Shown here in pieces: positions 1-6,136 of a stretch of DNA of 7,983 bases. The DNA lies in the NCBI GenBank assembly GCA_043746555.1, contig JAYTQU010000030.1, positions 1 through 7,983 on the forward strand, read 5' to 3'. The position numbers and the translations under genes are program-made. Every line of letters starts with the position of its first letter. The stretch's first letter is position 1. Source of the stretch: CAZQYC01 sp043746555 (GTDB lineage: Bacteria; Pseudomonadota; Gammaproteobacteria; Steroidobacterales; Steroidobacteraceae). The notes beneath the pieces are model-generated. The model was not told where the DNA came from. It saw nothing but the letters and a program-made list of their open reading frames with translations, and did not search any database.

Positions 1-1430
1 TGCCGAGTGAAGACCGCGATCAGCTAAACGCCACGTTCGAATTGCCGCCGGGAAGCAATTTGAATGACATGCGTCGCGTCGCGGAAAGCCTGCAGGCTAT
101 AACCGATCGTCATCCGGAAGTAGCGTCGGTATTTGTGAGCGTGGGCGGCGGACAAGTTTCTAACGCGCGCGCCATTATCAATTTGACGCACCGCTCCGAT
201 CGCGCGTTATCGCAGCGCGAGTTGCAACTTCTGTTGCAACGTGAGTTCGCCGCCATTCCGGCAACGCGCTTTTCATTCCTTGCCGACATGGGCGGCGGCG
301 ATCGTCTGCAGTTAGTTCTGCGCTCGGATGACGCAGAATCGCTCGATCGAACTGTGGAGCGTGTAGAACGCCAGATTCGCGCTATCCCAGGCATTGGAGC
401 GGTCAAATCAAGCGCCACGCTCACGCAACCGGAAATTCGCATCGTGCCTGATTTAGAGCGAGCTGCGGATCTTGGGATCACACCGGACACAATCAGTGAA
501 GCTATTCGCATCGGTACAACCGGCGACGTCGATTTTCGTTTGGCTAAGATCGATTTGCCGACGCGGCAGATTCCAATTCGCGTTCAATTGCAGGAGTCGA
601 GCCGCAATCAAACGGATTTCTTGCGTCTCCTCCGAATTCCGGCGAAGCGCGGGAGCGTACCGCTTGAAGCGGTGTCGAAGTTGGAGCTGTCCAGCGGTCC
701 CGCGCAGATCACGCATTTCAATCGTACACGCAACGTTACGCTCGAAGTCGATCCCGCTGGACAGTCTCTCGGAGAGGTTACCGCCGCAGTCAACAAGCTC
801 TCGGCTGTAAAGAACTTGCCCGAAGGTGTCGAACGAGTGTCCGGAGGTAATAGCCGGCAAATGCAACAGATGATGGTGGGCTTTGTCATCGCGATGGCGC
901 TAGGAGTGTTCTGCGTTTACGCTGTGTTGGTGCTCCTATTTAACGACGTCTTGCAGCCACTCACCATTTTGGTGGCATTGCCCATGTCGCTGGGCGGTGC
1001 CGTTGGTGCTCTGATTATATTTGGTTATCCACTCGCGATGCCTTCGCTGATCGGCTTGCTCATGCTGATGGGCATCGCTGTCAAGAACTCGATCTTGCTC
1101 GTTGACTACGCGGTGATCGCGGAACGACGCGGCCTGTCGCGCCGCGACGCCTTGCTGGATGCCTGCAGTAAGCGCGCCCGACCGATCATCATGACATCGA
1201 TCGCCATGGCAGCAGGTATGGCGCCGGTGGCATTCAACATTGGCGGCGGCAGCGGCTTTCGCTCGCCGATGGGTGTAGCGGTCGTCGGCGGGCTAATCAC
1301 CTCCACAGTACTCAGCCTGTTAGTGATCCCTGCGGCGTACACCTACATCTCCGATTTGGAAAATTGGCTACGCCGACTCCGCGCGCGCGGCATGCACGCG
1401 CCCGGCACGACGGCGACGATTAACGACTAA
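1..1430 (+). CDS. RND-family multidrug efflux permease (AcrB/HAE1-like), C-terminal half, 5'-truncated by window
   Basis: Inner-membrane proton/drug antiporter subunit of a tripartite efflux pump. The frame is open from base 3 with no start in the window. The first codons read PSEDRDQLNATFELPPGS, the family's segment just after TM7, so the TTG at 42 is not a real start. What follows is the second periplasmic loop (porter/docking regions, about bases 42-860), then five hydrophobic stretches matching TM8-TM12 (about 870-941, 957-1025, 1041-1112, 1176-1238, 1266-1340). Residues equivalent to AcrB Lys940 (GIAVKNSILLVDYA, about 1083), Arg971 (KRARP) and Thr978 (MTS, about 1194) of the proton relay are present. 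TM4, with the paired Asp, lies outside the window. The C-terminus is short and basic and ends in TAA. The gene converges on lolD with a 10-bp gap. Substrate cannot be told from sequence, and the adaptor gene is not visible. Family assignment is very sure. Confidence 0.93.
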   Translation, partial: PSEDRDQLNATFELPPGSNLNDMRRVAESLQAITDRHPEVASVFVSVGGGQVSNARAIINLTHRSDRALSQRELQLLLQREFAAIPATRFSFLADMGGGDRLQLVLRSDDAESLDRTVERVERQIRAIPGIGAVKSSATLTQPEIRIVPDLERAADLGITPDTISEAIRIGTTGDVDFRLAKIDLPTRQIPIRVQLQESSRNQTDFLRLLRIPAKRGSVPLEAVSKLELSSGPAQITHFNRTRNVTLEVDPAGQSLGEVTAAVNKLSAVKNLPEGVERVSGGNSRQMQQMMVGFVIAMALGVFCVYAVLVLLFNDVLQPLTILVALPMSLGGAVGALIIFGYPLAMPSLIGLLMLMGIAVKNSILLVDYAVIAERRGLSRRDALLDACSKRARPIIMTSIAMAAGMAPVAFNIGGGSGFRSPMGVAVVGGLITSTVLSLLVIPAAYTYISDLENWLRRLRARGMHAPGTTATIND

Positions 1431-1444
1431 TTTATAACGACTAA
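1421..1444. repeat. 10-bp direct repeat at the convergent junction of the RND and lolD genes
   Basis: TAACGACTAA occurs at 1421-1430 and again at 1435-1444, a 14-bp period. The first copy holds the TAA stop of the plus-strand RND gene. The second holds the TAG stop of the minus-strand lolD (CTA at 1441-1443). It looks like a small tandem duplication spanning the gap. It is not an inverted repeat with a T-run, so it is not a typical terminator. Confidence 0.6.
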
Positions 1445-2133
1445 CTCAGTCGCCCGTCCTTCAGCGTCAGCATGCGCTGCATACGCGCCGCCAATTCCGG
1501 CGCGTGTGTCACGATCACCAACGCCGTCCCGACTTCGCGGTTCAGTTCGAGCATGAGCTCGAATACTTGAGCGGCATTCGCACCATCCAAGTTTCCGGTG
1601 GGTTCATCCGCCAGCACCACTTGCGGTTTGGTGACCAAGGCGCGGGCCACTGCGGCGCGTTGACGTTCGCCGCCCGAGAGCTGACTGGGACGATGTTCGA
1701 GTCGCGCGCCTAAGCCAACGCGCTCCAACAGCGATTGCGCGGCGTGCTTCGCTTCGATAAGCGGCACTCGCCGCACCAACAACGGCATCGCGACGTTCTC
1801 GATCGCGCTGAATTCGGGAAGTAGATGATGGAATTGGTACACGAATCCAAGCGCTCGATTGCGCAATGCGCCGCGAGCCACATCGGACAGTTCGCTAATA
1901 TTTTCTCCCGCGATGATCACGGCGCCGCTACTCGGCACGTCGAGACCGCCGATCAACTGCAATAACGTCGTTTTGCCCGAGCCGGACGCACCGACGATAG
2001 CGATGCGCTCGCCGGCTTGAACTTCCAGGTTGACACCGTTGAGCACGTCCACGCGCGTGCCGCCTTGTTGAAAATGTTTCGCCAAATTACCGCAAGCGAG
2101 TACCGGAGTAGCGACAGTTGAAGGATGAGTCAT
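1441..2133 (-). CDS. lolD: LolD, ATPase subunit of the lipoprotein-releasing LolCDE ABC transporter
   Basis: Cytoplasmic ATPase that powers release of outer-membrane lipoproteins from the inner membrane to LolA, together with the membrane subunits LolC/LolE. From the ATG at 2133 the protein is 230 aa, close to E. coli LolD (about 233). Visible motifs in order: Walker A GASGSGKT (48-55), Q-loop Gln100 in the LolD-typical YQFHHLLPEFSAIENV segment, signature LSGGE (152-156), Walker B with ADEP (Glu177), and H-loop His210. The YQFHHLLPEF stretch favours LolD over MacB or FtsE ATPases. A TTG at 2196 in frame would add 21 residues and overlap hda; the ATG gives the family's usual N-terminus and a 28-bp gap from hda, so I chose it. 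No clear Shine-Dalgarno is seen. It is the last gene of the DUF2066-phosphatidyltransferase-hda run. lolC and lolE are not adjacent on either side. Confidence 0.93.
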   Translation of the reverse strand: MTHPSTVATPVLACGNLAKHFQQGGTRVDVLNGVNLEVQAGERIAIVGASGSGKTTLLQLIGGLDVPSSGAVIIAGENISELSDVARGALRNRALGFVYQFHHLLPEFSAIENVAMPLLVRRVPLIEAKHAAQSLLERVGLGARLEHRPSQLSGGERQRAAVARALVTKPQVVLADEPTGNLDGANAAQVFELMLELNREVGTALVIVTHAPELAARMQRMLTLKDGRLS

Positions 2134-2161
2134 ATCGGTGAGCGATTTGTAAGCGCGGTCG

Positions 2162-2857
2162 TTAGAGCGTGCGATTTTCCATGACAGTTCTGACAAACGA
2201 TACCGTTAAACGCCGCTGCGTCACCAGCGATGCACGATCCAATGTATCGAGCGCGTCGCAAAGCGAACTCATGTCGCGCGGCAATCGGCGCTGCAACCAA
2301 TGCGCGACGTCTTCGGATAATTCCAAGCCGAGTTGCTCGGCTCGCAGCGTCAGCGCGGCGCATTGTTGTTCGTCATTGAGCGGCTTGATTCGAAGCAAAG
2401 TACTGACCGCAAGACGCGATGCCAAGTCCTTCAGCTCAACGTTGATCGACGCCGGCGGCGCTGCCGCCGCAATTACCAAGCGACCCGGCGCATCTTCCAA
2501 TTCAGTATACAAACGAAAGACGGCGCGCTCCCAGTCGGTCCGTCCGGCCACGCGATCGAAGTCGTCAAGACAGACGGCGCTTAACGATTCGCAACCGATT
2601 AACATTTCCGGCGCGAGGGTCGAATCGCTTAGCGGGAAATAGGCTGCGGAGAGATTTTGTTGGCCCGCCTGAGCGCAGAGCGCTTGTAACAGATGCGTTT
2701 TGCCAACGGCGAGCGGACCGCACAACCACACGGCCGGTAACTGCGGACCGTGCACAAGACTCATCAGTTGTTCGACGACGTCTTGGTTTGGACCGCGAAA
2801 AAAACTAGCGAAGACCGAACTGGCGCGCAATTGCACCGCAAGGGGCAGTTGTCTCAT
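2162..2857 (-). CDS. hda: Hda, DnaA-related AAA+ regulator of replication initiation
   Basis: With the DNA-loaded beta clamp, Hda stimulates ATP hydrolysis by DnaA and so prevents over-initiation at oriC. The product is 231 aa (E. coli Hda about 233). The N-terminus MRQLPLAVQL carries the QLPL clamp-binding peptide seen in many gammaproteobacterial Hda proteins. AAA+ motifs follow: Walker A GPLAVGKT (47-54, with a canonical Lys, whereas E. coli Hda has Arg there), Walker B VCLDDFD (95-101), Arg148 in DLASRL (the arginine-finger region) and a sensor-2-like LPRDMSSL (192-199). The DnaA DNA-binding domain IV is absent, as expected for Hda. The frame stays open upstream to 3127, but that part is antisense-like noise inside the previous gene. 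The ATG at 2857 overlaps the previous stop as ATGA, indicating translational coupling. Assignment is very sure. Confidence 0.93.
   Translation of the reverse strand: MRQLPLAVQLRASSVFASFFRGPNQDVVEQLMSLVHGPQLPAVWLCGPLAVGKTHLLQALCAQAGQQNLSAAYFPLSDSTLAPEMLIGCESLSAVCLDDFDRVAGRTDWERAVFRLYTELEDAPGRLVIAAAAPPASINVELKDLASRLAVSTLLRIKPLNDEQQCAALTLRAEQLGLELSEDVAHWLQRRLPRDMSSLCDALDTLDRASLVTQRRLTVSFVRTVMENRTL
2854..2857 (-). other. ATGA stop/start overlap coupling the phosphatidyltransferase gene to hda
   Basis: On the minus strand the four bases 2857 to 2854 read ATGA: the ATG starts hda and the TGA ends the upstream CDP-alcohol phosphatidyltransferase gene. Such overlaps usually allow re-initiation by the terminating ribosome. 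This supports hda's start and co-expression of the two genes. Confidence 0.8.
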
Positions 2858-3453
2858 TGCGCGCTTTCGCGCTTGCGGCCGACATCCATCGCGCGCTGTA
2901 AATAGGTGGCGACGTAATCGATGCCGCTGGCAATGGTGGTAACCAACACAAGCGTCGTGAGCACGACAACGACGGTCGGCAGCATCGCGTTGGCGACAGG
3001 AATTTTGACCTGAGTGCCGTTTTGAGTTGCAGCCAGTACGCCGACTACCACGATCACGTAGGTAATTTGAAACAGCGTATTGAGCTTGCTGATGACGGTT
3101 GGATGCCCGTTCACCGGACCAAACCACTTGAGGTAAGCAATCGCGCCGAAACTAATTATCAGATCGCGGGCCACGACGACCGCCGTAAGCCATACGGGAA
3201 CGTGGCTCACAATTGTGAGCGTGACGAATGCCGTCACCAGCAATATTTTATCGGCCAACGGATCGAGCGCCTTTCCCAGTTCGCTTTCCCAGCCAAAGTG
3301 CTTCGCCAAGAATCCGTCGAGACCGTCGGTAACGGCCGCGAAGGCAAACACCCAAAGGGTCAGCGCATACTCGCCGTGCAACAACAACCACGCAACCGGA
3401 ATAGCCAGCAGTATGCGCAATACGCACAACAAATTGGGAAGGTGGTGGAACAT
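2854..3453 (-). CDS. CDP-alcohol phosphatidyltransferase family protein (PgsA-like)
   Basis: Integral inner-membrane enzyme that moves a phosphatidyl group from CDP-diacylglycerol to an alcohol. The closest role is phosphatidylglycerophosphate synthase, but a related acceptor cannot be excluded. The 199-aa product shows the family signature between residues 43 and 68: Asp43, Asp46-Gly47, Ala50, Lys51, Gly60, Asp64 and Asp68, the last part reading ALDPLADK. Position 51 is Lys where the consensus has Arg; I believe this is common in PgsA-like paralogues. Hydrophobic segments lie near 7-26, 30-42, 70-102, 129-143 and 157-177, fitting a multi-span protein. ARDLIIS (95-101) and the SKLNT region (122-126) also match PgsA-type proteins. 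The ATG at 3453 follows the DUF2066 stop by 21 bp, without a clear Shine-Dalgarno. The basic tail ends in the ATGA overlap with hda. I leave the symbol blank because a main pgsA may lie elsewhere. Confidence 0.88.
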   Translation of the reverse strand: MFHHLPNLLCVLRILLAIPVAWLLLHGEYALTLWVFAFAAVTDGLDGFLAKHFGWESELGKALDPLADKILLVTAFVTLTIVSHVPVWLTAVVVARDLIISFGAIAYLKWFGPVNGHPTVISKLNTLFQITYVIVVVGVLAATQNGTQVKIPVANAMLPTVVVVLTTLVLVTTIASGIDYVATYLQRAMDVGRKRESAQ

Positions 3454-3474
3454 GAGTCGTAACAGCCGTGAACG

Positions 3475-4539
3475 CTATTGCAGAGATCGGAACTTTAACG
3501 AATTGTCGCCCGATGCGGCACCCACCGCAGAACCCAATGCAACTGTACTGTCGACCACTAGCGCCGCGCCGCGCCGCTTCAGTTCCGCCGCGTGGCGCAG
3601 CGTGCCCGCATCGCCGCGCACGGCTACACGAAGCCGCAAGGTATCTGCGCTCAATTGATCGACGGAGATGCCAAGCACGACGGTCAGACCTTGTAGGTAA
3701 CTCATCGCGCCCGCATACGCATCAAAGGTGTGAATGCCGGAAATACTCACCGACACATCGCTGTGCGCGCCCGCCGCGACGGCAAAAAGACGGGCGCAAC
3801 GATCGGCCGCTTGTTGAACGCCTTCGTCCACTGAAGTCTGCGTCTCGCCGAGTGGACCTTCGTCGTCACCCGGCAATGCGAACGACCAGCGCACGGTAAC
3901 ACCGCCGGCGGCATCGCGGTTGCCAACGCCGAGCAACACCGCATCAGCGCGATAGCGTTCACCGCTCGCCGATAATGCTTGGCTAGAACCACGCGCGGCG
4001 CCGACCAGCGTCCCGACGGTTGCCAGATCGGCGGCATCCATTGCCGGCCAAATGATGGGCAGTCCGCGCGCCGCGGCGACTCGTTCGATGGCGTCTCGTT
4101 CCGGAGCAACTGGGCCGGATTGCTCTGACGTCACCCACACCGGTTTTCCGCTTGCGTCAGGAACGGACAACCAGATCAAAACCGTCGGACGTTCTCGCCC
4201 CCAGATCGGCAGATTCGCGGCGGTCAGCATGTGATCGACCCACGCGCTATCGAAGCGGATCGTTACTGCGCCGTCGGGGCGAACGGCGCGCAACTGCACG
4301 TTGTTACGAATATTGGGAATGTCGGACGAAAACTTGTCCGCCGCGCTGCGTATGCCGCTCACTTTCACCGAAACCATGCGAAACGCTTCGACAAACGCCG
4401 AATCGCGCGCCTTGTCGGTGGAAGTGTCTACAGCAGCTTCGTACAGGCCGGCAACGTCGGCAGCATGTACGGCAACGCCGAACACGCATGCGCAAACCGC
4501 CATCGCCGCGCAAATCAACTTCACTCGACTCAACTGCAA
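3475..4539 (-). CDS. DUF2066 domain-containing exported protein
   Basis: Protein of unknown function. I recognise the DUF2066 family by its pattern and by its usual place beside purM and hda in gammaproteobacteria. From the TTG at 4539 it is 354 aa. The N-terminus MQLSRVKLICAAM plus a hydrophobic core and VHA-AD near residues 24-28 make a signal peptide, probably cleaved after Ala26; no lipobox is seen. The mature part begins ADVAGLYEAAVDTST, typical of the family. No transmembrane helix follows, so a periplasmic location is inferred. There is no ATG that keeps the basic n-region. A TTG at 4554 lies two codons after an in-frame stop, while the TTG at 4539 has GGGAG at the right distance, so I prefer 4539. 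Further TTG (4533) and GTG (4524) codons remain possible. It is the first gene of the minus-strand operon and is divergent from purM. Function is not known. Confidence 0.85.
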   Translation of the reverse strand: MQLSRVKLICAAMAVCACVFGVAVHAADVAGLYEAAVDTSTDKARDSAFVEAFRMVSVKVSGIRSAADKFSSDIPNIRNNVQLRAVRPDGAVTIRFDSAWVDHMLTAANLPIWGRERPTVLIWLSVPDASGKPVWVTSEQSGPVAPERDAIERVAAARGLPIIWPAMDAADLATVGTLVGAARGSSQALSASGERYRADAVLLGVGNRDAAGGVTVRWSFALPGDDEGPLGETQTSVDEGVQQAADRCARLFAVAAGAHSDVSVSISGIHTFDAYAGAMSYLQGLTVVLGISVDQLSADTLRLRVAVRGDAGTLRHAAELKRRGAALVVDSTVALGSAVGAASGDNSLKFRSLQ

Positions 4540-4667
4540 AACGTCGACTCCCAATAGATGTTAATCCGCAAATGCGAACCGCAAGAACTCTGAGAGAGGT
4601 AAAATATCACACTCATCGCTTAGCCCAACGCCCGCCCTAAATCGGCGCGTGATCGATCTGACGCATC
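4540..4667. promoter_or_regulatory. Divergent intergenic region between the DUF2066 operon and the pur operon
   Basis: These 128 bp must hold the start signals for both operons. On the plus strand TAAAAT at 4600-4605 is a fair -10 box for purM (5 of 6 matches to TATAAT), but I see no good -35 at 16-18 bp upstream. On the minus strand TTGCGG (4584 to 4579) and TAACAT (4563 to 4558) make at best a weak promoter with a 15-bp spacer. A short interrupted palindrome, CGCA-AA-TGCG, lies at 4567-4576; it does not fit the PurR operator. The region between 4606 and 4667 would be purM leader and shows no obvious riboswitch. The promoter placement is tentative. Confidence 0.35.
4548..4552 (-). promoter_or_regulatory. 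Shine-Dalgarno for the DUF2066 gene
   Basis: The minus strand reads GGGAG from 4552 to 4548 (CTCCC on the plus strand), followed by an 8-nt spacer and the TTG at 4539. This is the best ribosome-binding site in the region and is why I prefer 4539 to the TTG at 4554, which would place GGGAG inside the gene. Confidence 0.5.
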
Positions 4668-5426
4668 ATGACCTCAAAGCCTTCCGTAGCCTATCGTGAC
4701 GCGGGTGCCGATATCGACGGTGGCGACGATGCGCTCGTCGATCGCATCAAGCCGGCGATGAAGCGCTCGATGCGCCACCGCGCGCTCGCAGGACTCGGCG
4801 GCTTCGGAGCGCGCTTCAAAGTTCCTATCGAGCGCTACCGCAAACCAGTGCTGGTGTCGGGCACGGATGGCGTCGGCACGAAGTTACGACTCGCCATCGA
4901 AACGACGCGTCACGATACCATCGGCATCGATTTGGTCGCGATGTGCGCGAACTATGTCGTTGTACAAGGTGCTGAGGCTTTGTTTTTTCTCGACTACTAC
5001 GCCACCGGCAAGATCAGCGTCGAGGTAGCGGTCACCGTCGTTACCGGAATCGTCGAAGGCAGTACCACGAAGGCCGGTGACGCGATCATCGGTCTGGCCT
5101 CCTCCGGCCCGCATTCGAACGGCTATTCGCTGATTCCTCAGCTGCTAAAAAATTCCAAGCGCACGGAGCAAGCCAGGCTTGGCGAAGGCTGGGGCGAAGA
5201 CTTGGGCGAAGGCTTGTTGTATGAAGCGTTATTAGCGCCGACGCGCATCTGCGTGAAGCCGTTATTAAAATTAGTAACGAGCGTTCCGGTGCGTGGATTG
5301 GCGCACATTACCGGTGGCGGACTCACCGACAACATCCCGCGCATGATTCCCGACCGACTTGACGTCGTCCTCCATCGTGCTGCCTGGCGTCGAAGCGGCA
5401 AGGAATGCCGAGGCATGATCAATTGA
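4668..5426 (+). pseudogene. purM: purM, phosphoribosylformylglycinamidine cyclo-ligase, internally deleted and C-terminally truncated (probably non-functional)
   Basis: PurM (AIR synthetase) closes the imidazole ring of FGAM using ATP to give AIR in purine synthesis. The frame is open for 252 codons, but PurM is normally about 345. The N-terminal third is well kept: YRDAGADID (9-17), GLGGFGA (42-48), SGTDGVGTK (64-72), HDTIGIDLVAMC (82-93). At 95-96 the conserved Asn-Asp is Asn-Tyr, and Pro of GAEP is Ala. After VTGIVEG (125-131) the sequence jumps to STTKAGDAIIGLASSG, losing about 40-45 residues including the GGETAEMPG segment. A 7-8 residue expansion (GEGWGEDLGEG, 172-182) follows. SSGPHSNGYS, LLAPTRICVK and AHITGGG then match the family up to Trp240. 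The last 80 or so residues, including the TFNCG region, are replaced by 12 unrelated ones. Only 44 nt separate Trp240 from the purN start, so the tail is deleted, not frameshifted. Family identity is certain; loss of activity is inferred. Confidence 0.85.
5181..5216 (+). repeat. purM: Three tandem copies of a 12-bp unit inside purM
   Basis: Units GGCGAAGGCTGG (5181-5192), GGCGAAGACTTG (5193-5204) and GGCGAAGGCTTG (5205-5216) differ at one to three positions and encode GEGW-GEDL-GEGL. They lie between the GPHSNGYS and LLAPTR motifs, where the product is about 7-8 residues longer than E. coli PurM as I recall it. This fits a local in-frame expansion. Confidence 0.75.
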
Positions 5427-5431
5427 CGACG

Positions 5432-6112
5432 ATGCCCATAAAAGCGGCCACAACTTCCGGCACGACGGAGAAGCTCCCGGTCGTCATTTTGATATCCGGT
5501 CGCGGCGGCAATATGTGCGCGATTGCCGAGTCAACAGCTCAGGACGCCCTGCCCATTGAAATTCGCGCCGTTATCAGCGATCGCGGCGACGCTGTGGGAC
5601 TTGAGCGAGCGCGCGAGCGCGGGATTCCCACCGCATCGCTATCACTACGCCATTTTCCAACTCGCGAGAGTTTCGATGCAGCTCTCGCAGACGTGGTCGC
5701 AAGTTATTCTCCGGGGCTGGTTGTGCTCGCCGGCTACATGAAAATACTAAGTCCGAATTTCGTGCGTCAATTTGTCGATCGGCTAATCAACATTCACCCT
5801 TCCCTGCTACCGAAGTATCCCGGACTGCAGACCCATCGCCGCGCGCTGGAAGCCGGCGACAAAAGACATGGAGCGAGTGTTCACTTCGTCATCGAGGCTT
5901 TAGATAGCGGACCGGTTATTATTCAAGGTCGGGTTCTAATTGCCGCTGGGGACACCGAAGAATCGCTTGCAGCGCGTGTTCAGCGCGCCGAGCACATCAT
6001 CTATCCTCAAGCAGTCGAGTGGTTTGCGCGTGGCCGCCTCGCGATGCGCGACGGCACGGCGTGGCTGGACGGCAAATCGCTCGACACGCCGATCGTCAGA
6101 GAAATTTCGTAG
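5432..6112 (+). CDS. purN: PurN, phosphoribosylglycinamide formyltransferase (GAR transformylase)
   Basis: Cytoplasmic enzyme that moves a formyl group from 10-formyl-tetrahydrofolate to GAR, the third step of purine synthesis. From the ATG at 5432 it is 226 aa (E. coli PurN 212), with about 14 extra N-terminal residues before LPVVILISG. Catalytic Asn120 and His122 (LINIHPSLLPKYPG) and Asp158 (ALDSGP) are present, as are the folate-region signatures VVLAGYMKILSP and HGASVHFV. The phosphate-binding loop reads SGRGGNM where the family has SG-x-GSN, so the usual Ser is Gly26 (codon GGC at 5507-5509). An ATG at 5405 in frame would overlap the purM remnant by 22 bp and add nine residues; I prefer 5432, which begins 5 bp after the purM stop. 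Neither has a good Shine-Dalgarno. The gene probably relies on the purM transcript. It looks intact, but the loop change deserves notice. Confidence 0.9.
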   Translation: MPIKAATTSGTTEKLPVVILISGRGGNMCAIAESTAQDALPIEIRAVISDRGDAVGLERARERGIPTASLSLRHFPTRESFDAALADVVASYSPGLVVLAGYMKILSPNFVRQFVDRLINIHPSLLPKYPGLQTHRRALEAGDKRHGASVHFVIEALDSGPVIIQGRVLIAAGDTEESLAARVQRAEHIIYPQAVEWFARGRLAMRDGTAWLDGKSLDTPIVREIS

Positions 6113-6136
6113 CACATAAGCGAGTGAGCTGGTGTC

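Noticed and set aside
110..889. Several minus- and plus-strand open frames inside the RND gene
   Set aside because: The RND frame is strongly conserved throughout; the others are Arg/Ser-rich shadows.
2858..3127. An N-terminal extension of Hda of about 90 residues (open frame up to 3127)
   Set aside because: It lies wholly inside the phosphatidyltransferase gene in another frame, has a Cys/Arg/His-rich noise composition, and the ATG at 2857 gives the correct Hda N-terminus with clamp motif.
4567..4576. Short palindrome upstream of purM as a PurR operator
   Set aside because: Only four-base arms, and it lacks the two-sided GCAA-CG-TTNC pattern of the PUR box.
4152..4640. Plus-strand open frame of 162 codons across the DUF2066 gene and the divergent gap
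   Set aside because: Arg/Cys-rich shadow of the DUF2066 gene, no ribosome-binding site, no family resemblance.
5388..5426. A simple frameshift as the cause of the short PurM
   Set aside because: The sequence after Trp240 is too short before purN to encode the missing tail in any frame, so a deletion is required.
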